A stretch of 42,797 bases of DNA, from assembly GCA_934256705.1 (NCBI GenBank), contig CAKQPF010000030.1, forward strand, positions 1 through 42,797, read 5' to 3'. Under the pieces are notes generated by a model. It searched no databases, was not told the DNA's origin, and was given only the letters and a program-made list of their open reading frames with translations. The stretch's first letter is position 1; each line of letters opens with the position of its first letter. Below, one piece after another: positions 15,793 through 25,300 of the stretch. The position numbers were made by a program, and so were the translations under genes. Source of the DNA: an uncultured Prevotella sp. Its GTDB lineage: Bacteria > Bacteroidota > Bacteroidia > Bacteroidales > Bacteroidaceae.

Positions 15793-16623
15793 TTATTCAT
15801 ATTTGGAATAATCTACCTGGTAAGGAGGCATCAACTGCATGAAAGAACCATCTTCTTCCTTGACAGGAGTACCGTTGTCAGCCTGTTCCTGCAGGTGTTT
15901 GCGGAACTTCTTTGCACCGAAACCCATCTGTCCGTATGCCACTTTCCATCTTTCCCAGTCGGCATGAGTCCAGCCCATTATCTCGTTGAGGAGTTTTTCC
16001 TTTCTGACAGACCATGTGCCATAGAATGTCTGTCCATAGATTTCCCACCATGTGGTCACTGCATATTTGTCGCTGAAGATAATCTTATAAGTCGTTCCGC
16101 AAAGATCTTCGCCTTGAGTTTTCCAGTCTGTCACGTTCTTGTAGGACTTCAGTTCTACAGTGAAATTCTCGTTGTCCTTGATAGAGAAAACGAGTCGGGC
16201 AGTCTCTTTAGCAATGCGGTCACTGCGCTTGAGTATCAGTTTGACTGACTGCTTGGTCTTTCCTGCCGGAATATAGCATGCAGTGTCGCTGAATTCATAT
16301 TCCTCACCTTCGATGGCGGTAGTCTTTTCCTTGTCCACTACCAATTTGAAAGGGCGGTCATAATCCACGACATCGCCCATGATACATACCGGAACGACCA
16401 CAGGATACTCCTTGTATGTGGCGGCATAGGAGGCGAAAGAGATTGTCAGAGAGTCGGTGAATCCCAGTGGGGTTCCATTGATGTCAGTGGTGGAAACTCT
16501 CTGCAGATATATGCCTGCTCTGTTGCCCTCGTATGTCATAAACTCTTCTTCAGAGCAAGATGCGAGTGCCAGCAATCCGGTCACTGCCAGGCAGGCTGTT
16601 TTAGTTATGTTCTTGATATTCAT
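15793..16623 (-). CDS. DUF4843-type lipoprotein
   Basis: A 276-aa lipoprotein: signal MNIKNITKTACLAVTGLLA with lipobox LASC, then SEEEFMTYEGNRAGIYLQRV and a beta-sandwich. Features resembling DUF4843 proteins are DSLTISFASYAATYKEYPVVVPV, a Calx-beta-like stretch (PAGKTKQSVKLILKRSD) and the late WWEIYGQTFYGTWS region. These lipoproteins are found directly after SusC/SusD in many Bacteroidota and are presumed surface-exposed accessory binding proteins; the ligand is unknown. It begins 15 nt after the SusD stop codon and its own stop overlaps the next in-frame ATG, consistent with a single operon. Confidence 0.85.
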   Translation of the reverse strand: MNIKNITKTACLAVTGLLALASCSEEEFMTYEGNRAGIYLQRVSTTDINGTPLGFTDSLTISFASYAATYKEYPVVVPVCIMGDVVDYDRPFKLVVDKEKTTAIEGEEYEFSDTACYIPAGKTKQSVKLILKRSDRIAKETARLVFSIKDNENFTVELKSYKNVTDWKTQGEDLCGTTYKIIFSDKYAVTTWWEIYGQTFYGTWSVRKEKLLNEIMGWTHADWERWKVAYGQMGFGAKKFRKHLQEQADNGTPVKEEDGSFMQLMPPYQVDYSKYE

Positions 16624-16638
16624 AATCGTATGTTGTTA

Positions 16639-18114
16639 TTAGCGGTTTTCAAGTTCATTGGAAGGCAATGGCAGAACGTATGTGGAATTATTAGCTGTCA
16701 CATTTCCTGTTGCTGAAGCATTGTAATCCTTTGTTATATTCATAAAGTTGCGCTTGAACATGAAGAATATCTGTCCTTCACCCCAGAATTCGCGGATGTA
16801 CTCGTTGTTGAGCGTCTTGTTGAAATCTGCATAATTCACGTCCTGTGGGAGTTCTGGCTGTCCGCGTGCTTTGAGGATGGTGTTGATATAGCCTGCGGCT
16901 TCTGCCATCTTCAGCCTTCTTGACAGACATTCAGCTGCGATGTAGTATGCTTCGCTGACGCGCATGAGAGGCACCATGAGGGCATAGAGTGGAACATTGT
17001 CCTTGTCGTAGGTTATGCCTTTATACTTGATGAAGTTGTAATAGCTGCCATTACGCTTCCACCATGACTGATAACGGTAGTCTGCCTGATTGGTGAACAG
17101 TTCTTCGATATATCCAACTCTTGGCTGATAAATGGCAGTGGAAGAGAGGTTCGCACCGTCAAAATAGCTTGTGAACACATTGTTGCGATCGGAATCATAG
17201 AATCCGAAGAGCACCTCAGTGGAGAATACTCGGTCAGGATTGGCATTGTTACCGAGGAGACGGTCAGGATTGACAAATGGGAAAAGTTCCTTGACCTTGG
17301 CATTATCTGTAATCTTCTTGGCTTCCAAAAGTGCATTGTCGTAGTCCTCTGCCCAGAGATAAATGCGTGCTTTGAGTAATGCTACAGCATAGCAGTTGAT
17401 ACGAAGTTGGCGGTAACGGCGGTAGTTGTCGCCATTGTCATTGTCTGAAGCCAATGGACCTTCTGTTGTTACAGGGTCCACCTCCTGTAGGTTCTTCTCA
17501 GCTTCATCGAGGTCAGGAATCAGACAGTCGTAAACGATGGACTTTGCAGAACGCAGTTCGTATGCCTGTGCTTCTGCGCTGTTGTTGTAAGGAACTACAG
17601 GAGTCTCACTGTCTCTCCAATAAGTGTTGCCGAAGAGTCGGAGCATATCGAAATGCAGGAAAGCACGGAGTGCGAGGAGATCGCCCTTGATGAGCTTGGA
17701 GTCAATGGCGTTGAGCACGCTTCCATTCTGCTTTTCCATGTTATGCAGGATGACGTTGATATTCAGGATATCCTTGTAAGCGGCTTTCCATATATTGCCA
17801 ATCTGCGTGTCAAGGTAGGTATAGCGACTGTTTGACCAGTTGTATTTTACGGAAGTAGCCGAAGAAGTGCCTGGCTCATAGCGTCTTGCCATAAGGTCGA
17901 TGGCTCCGTGTGTAAGGTTGGAACCATACAGTGTCGTCGTGGTAAGATTGTTATACACTCCGTTGACGGTGGAGTAATAACCGGCACGTGTGGAGAATTG
18001 CTGTTCGGCTGTGGTCTTGTCTGCCGGCTGGTAATCGAGCCAGTCAGAGCAACTGCTTACCGTAGTAGCCACAAGTGCCAATGCAATTATATATGTTTTA
18101 TTGAATAGTTTCAT
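16639..18114 (-). CDS. SusD/RagB outer-membrane lipoprotein
   Basis: A 491-aa lipoprotein with signal MKLFNKTYIIALALVATTV and lipobox VSSC, followed by SDWLDYQPADKTTAEQQF, the typical SusD opening. The body has the SusD helical repeats and landmarks: IWKAAYKDILNINVILHNM, LLALRAFLHFDMLRLFGNTYW, LKARIYLWAEDYDNAL, and the C-terminal LMVPLMRVSEAYYIAAE and IREFWGEGQIFFMFKR. It forms the lid of the SusC barrel on the cell surface. It starts 15 nt after the SusC stop codon. Substrate cannot be read from sequence; the company of DUF4843 and PKD-like lipoproteins and the absence of glycosidases argue for a non-glycan ligand such as peptide or a cofactor. Confidence 0.95.
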   Translation of the reverse strand: MKLFNKTYIIALALVATTVSSCSDWLDYQPADKTTAEQQFSTRAGYYSTVNGVYNNLTTTTLYGSNLTHGAIDLMARRYEPGTSSATSVKYNWSNSRYTYLDTQIGNIWKAAYKDILNINVILHNMEKQNGSVLNAIDSKLIKGDLLALRAFLHFDMLRLFGNTYWRDSETPVVPYNNSAEAQAYELRSAKSIVYDCLIPDLDEAEKNLQEVDPVTTEGPLASDNDNGDNYRRYRQLRINCYAVALLKARIYLWAEDYDNALLEAKKITDNAKVKELFPFVNPDRLLGNNANPDRVFSTEVLFGFYDSDRNNVFTSYFDGANLSSTAIYQPRVGYIEELFTNQADYRYQSWWKRNGSYYNFIKYKGITYDKDNVPLYALMVPLMRVSEAYYIAAECLSRRLKMAEAAGYINTILKARGQPELPQDVNYADFNKTLNNEYIREFWGEGQIFFMFKRNFMNITKDYNASATGNVTANNSTYVLPLPSNELENR

Positions 18115-18129
18115 AATGATTGCTATGTA

Positions 18130-21100
18130 TTACAAGGTTACAGAAAGTGCGAATGAGAAACTGCGAGCGAATGGGTAAGATGTACCACGCTCCTGCTTGA
18201 TGTTGGAGATACGGAAGATGTCGTTCATATAAGCACTTAAGCGCAGGCCAGAAACACCAAGATTGCGTGCTAACTGAGGTTCAAACTCATAGCCTAACTG
18301 GAGAGATTCCAGTGAGAGGACGTTTTCTGTCTGGACGAAGCGTGAAGACATAGGGGTGTTCTCTGAGGCTGCGATGTTCTTGAACTGGGCGTAATCGCCA
18401 GGCTTCTGCCAGCGGTCGTAGAGTGCTCGCTTGTCCTGGTTGTAGTTGAGGGAAGACATGCTGAGGTTCTCCACCTTATTAAATACAGACGTATTGAAAG
18501 CATCAGCACCAAGACGATAGCGGAAGATGGCTCCGAAAGAAATGCCATGATAACCGAAGTTGGTACCGAAAGTACCTTCAGCGTCAGGACGTGAATTGCC
18601 TACTATCACCTCATCTGCATAAGAGAAGTCATAGGTATATGTACCATCCTTTTTGATGAAGATCTCACGACCTGTAGCAGGGTCGATACCAGCAGAGCGT
18701 ACTGCCCAGATGTCGTCAGGGTCTGCACCGTCAAAGAAGCGCTGTGTGCTTCTGCTCTGACCATATTTGTTGAGTGTTTCCAGCGCATTGCCGATGCCGT
18801 TGAGCTCATTGCTTTCCAGTCTCACAGTGCCGCGTACAGACCAAGTGAGGCGTTCCTTGAGGTTACGGAGAAGATAATACTGCACTGTGGCTGTAAAGCC
18901 TTTGGAAATCTGCTTGCCGAGGTTGGTGTTGTAAGAAGTGGTGTAAGCTCCAAGACTGCTGTTGTATATCTCTGCCAGACCGGAAGAGGCAGGAAGACCG
19001 ATGGCTATGAGCAGAGGGTCGGTGCTCTTGTGGTAGTAATCGGCAGTGATGTTGAGGCGATTGTCCAGCAATGTGAGGTCAAGACCTACGTTATAGTCCT
19101 TTGTAGTCTGCCATTCCAGGTTGTCATTACCAAGGTTTCCGAGTACGGAACTGAGTCCGAAGTAGTTGTAAGCGAGGTAAGAGTAGTTGAAAGTGGTGAG
19201 TGAAAGGGCTGAGTCATAGTTCTGGTTGCCAGGGTTACCTACAGATCCGCGAATCTTCATGTAGTTGATGAATGGCAGGTTCTCCTTGATGAAATTCTCA
19301 TTATGGATGTTCCAACCGAGACCGAGAGACCAAGTGCTGATGGTACGCTTGTTTGCACCGAAGATAGAGCTGCCGCTCATGCGGTAACTGGCATCGAGGA
19401 GATAACGGTCGAGGAATGAATATCCAGCACTGAGGTATGCACTTGCTGATCTGCTTACGCTTTCTGAATAGGAAGGACGTCCGCCTTCTGGATAACCATT
19501 AGAGAAAGAAGGGTAGGTGAAATCGCCGGAAGGGAAACCTTGAGCGGAGTAGCCGTTGATGGTGGAACGACTTTCAGCGATGTTTCCGCCGAGTGCCACG
19601 TTAATGCGGTGAACATCATTTATGACTGTTGCATAGATAGCAGTGAAGTCCCCTTCATAACTTGTGGTCTTCGTGTTCTTGTGGTTGTATGTTCCCCTTT
19701 TCAGGATATTGTAGTTTTCAAAACGAGTATCGTCAGGAGATACGAAATAGTCGGCATTTCTGTCGTAATAAGTGATGCCGAATTTACCTCTGAGTTTCAG
19801 GTCCTTGAGAGGATTGTATTCTGCCATGAGATAGTCGCTGAGCATGAGTTGGTCGCCAGCGTCACGGCTGTTGAGGTTGTCATTGTACATCGGATTGCCG
19901 ATGGTGCCCTCGAAGTTGTTGTTTGCCAGATACTTGTTTATCTCGCCGTTCTCATCATATTTCTTGAAATAAGGATTGGCGGCTGCGTAATCGCTGAAGC
20001 TGACAGTTGGGTTCTTGGTGTTTGTCTTCTGTGCTGTGGCTTTGTTGCTGAACTGCAATTTGCCCACGCGGTATGTGAGGTCGAGGTTGGCACCATAGAC
20101 TTCACGGTTTGATTTCTTCATCACGCCATCCACATTGTTGTAGTTCAAGCCGATGCCGAAGAGGAATCCGTCTGCACCGCCTTCGAGATAGAGCTGGTGG
20201 CGGTGGTTGATGCCTGTGCGAAGAGGCTCAGAAAGCCAGTATGTGTCCACGCCGCTTGCCGCATCAGCCATGCGTTGCTGGTAGAGATTGTCGAGGTCCA
20301 CCATCATGTTTGCAGGGTAGTTGGTATTGATGTATTTTCCTGCCATCTTCTCGAAAGCCAGTTTCTCCTTTGCGTCCATGAGGTTATAGCCGTTCAGGTC
20401 AGGAATGGAGATGTCGAGCGAACCGTTGTAGCTGACTCTCAGTTTGCCGGCTTTAGGCTTGATGGTCTCCACTACCACTACGCCGTTGGCAGCCTTCGAA
20501 CCGTAGATGGCTGTGGAGGCAGCGTCCTTGAGGAGCGTCATGGATGCGATGCGGTTGATGTCAAGGTTGTAGATAGCTTCGAGAGAAGACTCGAAACCGT
20601 CGAGGATGAAGAGTGGCTGGTTAGGGTCTTCGCTTAATTCGTCGCGCATACCGAGCACACTGGACTTGCCTCTGATTTCGATATTTGGCATACGGTTAGG
20701 GTCGGAACCGAAGAGATTGTCGTCCATCACGTTGAAGGAAGGGTCGAGAGCCTTGAGAGCGGCGATAGGATTCTGTACGCTGACAGATTTCAGTTCTTCT
20801 CCAGAAAAAGAAGAAGAGGAACCGGTGAACGTCTCTTTACGCTTGGTAACGATACCGGTGACCACCACCTCATTGATCTGGGATGCGTCTTCCTGCATCC
20901 TGATTACTACGCTGGCATCTTTCTTTCCGTTGCATGCGTAGGTCTCGTTTTTCATTCCGATGTATGAGAATACTACGCTTGATGGCTTTCCTTTCGGCAG
21001 AGAGATGGAGAATCTTCCGTTAGAGTCGGTGACTACACCGGTGCTTGAACCTGTCATCTGTACGGTTACGCCCGGAAGAGCGTCTCCGTTAATGTCAATA

Positions 21101-21273
21101 ACTCTTCCTCTGAGCACTATGGTCTCAGCAGGATTCATGGATGCGACGTTCGATTCTGTCTGGATTGCTCGTTCTGTCTCGCTTGGGAAACCAGTGTAGG
21201 ACGTTGCGCCAACTGGTACGGACAGGGCAAGAAGAATCGGGAGCGACATCATTCTTGTTCCGGTAATTTTCAT
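18130..21273 (-). CDS. SusC/RagA TonB-dependent outer-membrane transporter
   Basis: A 1047-aa protein. After a signal peptide (MKITGTRMMSLPILLALSVPVGA) comes a carboxypeptidase-regulatory-like domain (VLRGRVIDINGDALPGVTVQ), a TonB-box-like segment (INEVVVTG), the plug (NPIAALKALDPSFNV ... LFILDGFE ... LKDAASTAIYGSKAANGVVVV) and a 22-strand barrel ending in the usual aromatic-rich C-terminus (PFARSFSFALSVTL). It imports the ligand captured by SusD, powered by TonB. A good promoter sits about 150 nt upstream (21422-21452), which makes it the first gene of the operon. No sigma/anti-sigma pair or hybrid two-component regulator is adjacent. Confidence 0.96.
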   Translation of the reverse strand: MKITGTRMMSLPILLALSVPVGATSYTGFPSETERAIQTESNVASMNPAETIVLRGRVIDINGDALPGVTVQMTGSSTGVVTDSNGRFSISLPKGKPSSVVFSYIGMKNETYACNGKKDASVVIRMQEDASQINEVVVTGIVTKRKETFTGSSSSFSGEELKSVSVQNPIAALKALDPSFNVMDDNLFGSDPNRMPNIEIRGKSSVLGMRDELSEDPNQPLFILDGFESSLEAIYNLDINRIASMTLLKDAASTAIYGSKAANGVVVVETIKPKAGKLRVSYNGSLDISIPDLNGYNLMDAKEKLAFEKMAGKYINTNYPANMMVDLDNLYQQRMADAASGVDTYWLSEPLRTGINHRHQLYLEGGADGFLFGIGLNYNNVDGVMKKSNREVYGANLDLTYRVGKLQFSNKATAQKTNTKNPTVSFSDYAAANPYFKKYDENGEINKYLANNNFEGTIGNPMYNDNLNSRDAGDQLMLSDYLMAEYNPLKDLKLRGKFGITYYDRNADYFVSPDDTRFENYNILKRGTYNHKNTKTTSYEGDFTAIYATVINDVHRINVALGGNIAESRSTINGYSAQGFPSGDFTYPSFSNGYPEGGRPSYSESVSRSASAYLSAGYSFLDRYLLDASYRMSGSSIFGANKRTISTWSLGLGWNIHNENFIKENLPFINYMKIRGSVGNPGNQNYDSALSLTTFNYSYLAYNYFGLSSVLGNLGNDNLEWQTTKDYNVGLDLTLLDNRLNITADYYHKSTDPLLIAIGLPASSGLAEIYNSSLGAYTTSYNTNLGKQISKGFTATVQYYLLRNLKERLTWSVRGTVRLESNELNGIGNALETLNKYGQSRSTQRFFDGADPDDIWAVRSAGIDPATGREIFIKKDGTYTYDFSYADEVIVGNSRPDAEGTFGTNFGYHGISFGAIFRYRLGADAFNTSVFNKVENLSMSSLNYNQDKRALYDRWQKPGDYAQFKNIAASENTPMSSRFVQTENVLSLESLQLGYEFEPQLARNLGVSGLRLSAYMNDIFRISNIKQERGTSYPFARSFSFALSVTL

Positions 21274-21421
21274 GACGTTCTGTGTTTTTTGTGTTTAAAC
21301 GTATTGCTATTATTGTTTAGATTTTTTTGTCATTATGTATTTTCCATGTGTAAGTTCAATAGAGAAATGCAGGAAAAATGTTGTGATGGCTGTCAGATGG
21401 CGTTGTCTGGCAAACCGTTTG

Positions 21422-21452
21422 CAAAGATAGTCATTATAGTTGTAAGATGCAA
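21422..21452 (-). promoter_or_regulatory. Bacteroidota promoter for the minus-strand SusC/D operon
   Basis: On the minus strand: TTG (21452-21450), a 20-bp spacer, and TATCTTTG (21429-21422). It predicts a leader of about 140 nt before the SusC start at 21273. Confidence 0.8.
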
Positions 21453-21509
21453 ATTTTTGTGAAGATAAAATTATTGGCAGATGAAAATTGTGTCTTTCTG
21501 CAGAAAATA

Positions 21510-21539
21510 TTGCCTTTTCCGATATTTTTCGTAACTTTG
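21510..21539 (+). promoter_or_regulatory. Bacteroidota promoter abutting the phosphatase start codon
   Basis: TTG at 21510-21512, a 19-bp spacer and TAACTTTG at 21532-21539. The start codon at 21544 is only 4 nt past the -7 element, so transcription would start at or within the first codon. Confidence 0.75.
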
Positions 21540-21543
21540 CAGT

Positions 21544-21990
21544 ATGAAAAAGATATTGTTCGTATGCCACGGGAACATCTGCCGCAGCCCGATGGCGGAG
21601 TATATATTCAAGGATATGGTGGAGAAGGCGGGCAGGGGAAGCGAGTTTGAGATTGCTTCCGCCGCCACGAGCAGTGAGGAACTGGGTAATCCCGTATATC
21701 CTCCAGCACGACGTATCCTTGCCGAGCACGGCATAGGATGCAAGGGACATAGTGCGCATCAGATTACCCGAAGGGAGTATGAGTATTATGACTGCATAAT
21801 ATGTATGGACCATAACAATCTCCGCAACCTGAGATACGTCATTGGCGACGACCGTGACGGCAAGGTCTCCCTGCTCATGGACTACACTGACTCTCCGCAT
21901 GATGTGGCTGACCCTTGGTACACTGATAACTTTGAGGTGTGCTACCGCGACATCGTGATGGGATGCAGGGCGCTGCTGGAAGTTAAATGA
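21544..21990 (+). CDS. Low-molecular-weight protein tyrosine phosphatase
   Basis: A 148-aa cytosolic enzyme that hydrolyses phosphotyrosine through a cysteinyl-phosphate intermediate. The P-loop CX5RS is plain: Cys8-HGNIC-Arg14-Ser15 (FVCHGNICRSPMAEY). The general-acid loop is DPWY with Asp123 (ADPWYTDNFEVC). Length is normal for the family. The start at 21544 is fixed by the P-loop being almost at the N-terminus, as in all family members. A strong promoter ends 4 nt before the ATG, pointing to a leaderless transcript. It is divergent from the SusC operon and followed by a block of intergenic repeats. Confidence 0.95.
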   Translation: MKKILFVCHGNICRSPMAEYIFKDMVEKAGRGSEFEIASAATSSEELGNPVYPPARRILAEHGIGCKGHSAHQITRREYEYYDCIICMDHNNLRNLRYVIGDDRDGKVSLLMDYTDSPHDVADPWYTDNFEVCYRDIVMGCRALLEVK

Positions 21991-22029
21991 AGAATGAAGA
22001 GTGAAGAATGAAGAATAGAAGTTACACTT

Positions 22030-22083
22030 CTTTAGTGAAAAGTGAAAAGTGAAGAGTGAAAAATCGCGCTGACGCAGTTGGGA
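22030..22083 (+). repeat. GCGCTGACGC heptad element, plus-strand copy 1
   Basis: CTTTAGTGAAAAGTGAAAAG leads by GTGAAAA/GTGAAGA heptads into AAAATCGCGCTGACGCAG, then TTGGG. Nearly the same sequence, with one more heptad, is at 25764-25826; an inverted shorter copy is at 11974-12018. Confidence 0.88.
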
Positions 22084-22112
22084 CTTCTTGCAATCAATAA
22101 GACAACAAGACA

Positions 22113-22247
22113 ACTAAATCACCAAACAACGAGACCTGTCTGGAAGACAGTACCGAGCGAAGCGAGAGTAACCCGGGACGAAGTCTCGGGATCCAGAAAC
22201 ATAGCAGGACGGCTGTCTGGAAGACAGTACCAAATGATACTTGTTGT
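22113..22247. repeat. 135-bp three-hairpin intergenic element, copy 1
   Basis: It has two identical hairpins CTGTCT-gga-AGACAG (22136-22150 and 22213-22227) and, between them, CCCGGGAC-gaa-GTCTCGGG (22172-22190, one G-U pair). The copy at 25868-26002 has the same length and differs at only about four positions. A more diverged copy lies inverted at 38893-39030. Confidence 0.9.
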
Positions 22248-22397
22248 CTGGTCGTTAAATGTAGAATGAAGAATCTGAGTTAGTCTTGTTCCCTTGAGGA
22301 AGCCCGGCGATGAAACCGCAAGCCGAAGAACGTATCCAGCTTCCCCCTATAGGGGGATAAGAGGGGGTCTGTTCTTCATTTTAATAAGCTACAGACT

Positions 22398-25300
22398 ATG
22401 AAAGAACCAACTACAATAAAGATAATCACCGCCCTTTGCCTGGCAGTCTGCTGTCCCGCCTCTGCGCAGAAGCAGGGCGACGGCATGGTGCAGGCACATT
22501 ATTCGGGCGCGACATTGGCAGACCCGTATCGCCATGATGGCGGGTTGTCGCCGGTGATGGGCGTGCACAACATACAGATCATGCGGGCATGGCGCGGCAA
22601 TGGCAATGCCGAAGGGAATATATTGCCTTGGACTTACAATCATCAGCCGATGCTTTCCTATTGGAAGGACCGCTTCTGGGTGAACTATCTCAGCGACCCT
22701 GTGAGCGAGCATGTGCCGCCTTCTGTCACTTATATGCAGTCTTCTGCTGACGGAAAGGCATGGACGGCTCCAGAGATCCTTTTCCCAGAATATCCAGTTC
22801 CTGAGTGGTATGCCAAACCGAAGGATGGAAAGAAGAGCAAGGAAGCACCGAAACCCTTTGACCGCACCATGCTAAAGGCTGTGATGCATCAGAGGGTGGG
22901 GTGGTATGTGTCGTCGGAAAAGACGGGCAAGCGACTTCTCGCCATAGGCAATTATGGCGTATGCCTCCATCCCAAGGACGATCCGAATGACGGCAACGGT
23001 ATAGGCAGAGTGGTGAGAGAGGTAAAGCCTGACGGCTCTCTCGGACCGATTTTCTTCCTCTATCTCAATCATGACTTCGTGGGAAAGCAGGCTCTCTATC
23101 CCCTTTATTCCAAGTCCAAGGACAAAGCTTTCCGCCTTGCCTGCAAGGAATTGCTTGCCAATCCGACCTACTGGATGCAGTTTGTCGAGGAATGTGACAG
23201 AAATGACCCGCGCCTGCCGTTGGCTTCGCCTTACAAGGCTTTCTCTTATTACACCCTGGCTGACGACACCACGATGGTGGCTTTCTGGAAACATGCCCTC
23301 ACATCGCAGAGCCGTGACGGAGGAAAGACGTGGACGCAACCGGTCAGGAGGGCGCAGGGCTTCGTCAACAGCAATGCGAAAATATGGGGACAACGCCTTT
23401 CCGACGGCTCTTTTGCCACGGTATATAATCCTTCGGAATACCGATGGCCATTGGCAGTATCGGCAAGTCGTGACGGAATAGACTACACCACGCTGAACCT
23501 CATCCAGGGCGAGGTGCCCCCAATGCGCTATGGAGGCAACTATAAGAGCTACGGTCCGCAGTACGTCCGTGGCATACTGCCAGGCAATGGACTGCCCGCT
23601 GATGGCAATATGTGGCTGGCATACTCGATGAATAAGGAGGATATATGGGTGGCAAAGGTGCCAGTGCCGATGCAGACCGTGGCACTGAAGCCGGCTGACG
23701 ATGATTTCTCCGCCCCGCAGACCATCGACAGATGGAATATCCATTCGCTCGTCCTCGCTCCAGTCAGCGTGGAGAAAGGGTGGCTCAAGCTCGCTGACGG
23801 CGATGCTTCCGACTATGCCAAGGCAGAGCGAGTGATACCCGAGACGCGTCTGCTGACTCTCGATTTCGACATGAGAGCGGGGCAGAATGACTTTGGCGAA
23901 CTGCAGATGGAACTGGTAGATGCTCACGGCACGCCCTGCACCCGACTGCAATGGCAGGCTGACGGCAGAATGATGATAAAGGTGGGAGCAAGATACAACA
24001 CCGTGCTCGCGCATTACGAGGCTGGCAAGACCTACCATATCCGATTGCTGGCAGACTTGGCAAACCGCAATGTCACCATCTGGGTAGATGAAAAGAAGTA
24101 TGGACCGAAGATGCTTTTCTCACCATTGGAGAGCATCAGCAGGATAGTATTCCGCACTGGCGCACAGCGTTTCACCCCCACGCCCGACACGCCTGCCGAC
24201 TGTATGCCGGGCGAAGACCTGCCCGACGAGCCTCAGTCTGCTGCCTTATATTATATAAATAATGTACGCACGCGCGAGGGACAGCCGTTTGCCGACGTGA
24301 GAAAGAAGATGCACGCCTACGTGGATTACTTCAATACAATGGAGGATGAGAATATCATCCAAGCCATTCCCAATGCGGAATCCAAGGCTTGGATGGACAG
24401 CAATATCCCATTGTTTGAATGCCCTGACAAGCAGATAGAGGAGATGTATTACTATCGCTGGTGGTCATTCCGCAAGTCTATACGGCAGACACCGCAGGGA
24501 TATGCCATCAATGAGTTTCTCGTGCCACGCTCGTATGCTGACAAATACAATATGATAGCATGCGCATTAGGCCATCACATCATGGAAGGACGCTGGCTCC
24601 GCGACACCGCTTACGTTTCCCAGGACGTGAACCTATGGCTTCGCGGTGGAGAAGACGGTGGTCCGATGCGTCGCCTCGACACATTCTCGTCGTGGCTTCC
24701 CTATGCCATGTGGCAACGCTCGCTCGTGATGGGTTCGGCAGAATGGATGAGGAAATACGATGCCGACCTGCAGGCAGCCATCAGAAGGTGGGAAGAAAGC
24801 AACGCCTATGCCGACGGACTCTTCTGGCAACGTGACGTGAAGGACGGCATGGAAGAGCAGATCAGCGGAGGAAGGAAGGTGAACAATCGCCGTCCCACCA
24901 TCAATAGTTATATGTATGGCAACTACCGCGCAATGCAATGGCTCAATGAAGGCACCGCTCTGGCAGACACATTCCGCCTGAAGGCAGACCGCCTGAAAGC
25001 ACTTGTAGAGACGAAACTATGGGACAGGCAACTGAAATCCTTCGGCACGCTCACCATGACGGACTCCCTTGCCAAGGTGAGGGAACTGATAGGCTTCCTG
25101 CCTTGGTATGTGAATATGCCTGACGATGACTCCCTGCGCTATGCTCCAGCGTGGCTGCAACTGCTGGACAGCAAGGGTTTCGAAGCACCTTCCGGCATGA
25201 CGACGGCAGAGAGGCGCCATCCGCTCTTTCGCAAGAGATACAAGCCGGGCAAGCCCACCTGCGAATGGGACGGTGCCATCTGGCCCTTTGCCACGAGTCA

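Larger units (their letters stand above)
21991..22397. other. Repeat-filled intergenic region
   Basis: This region contains AATGAAG-type heptads (about 21988-22018), the GCGCTGACGC element (22030-22083), AACAAGAC words, the 135-bp three-hairpin element (22113-22247), a further 60-bp segment (22279-22338) whose inverted relative is at 26142-26203, and a hairpin CCCCC-TATA-GGGGG (22343-22356) resembling 42562-42575. No gene and no recognisable promoter for 22398 were found. Confidence 0.75.
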
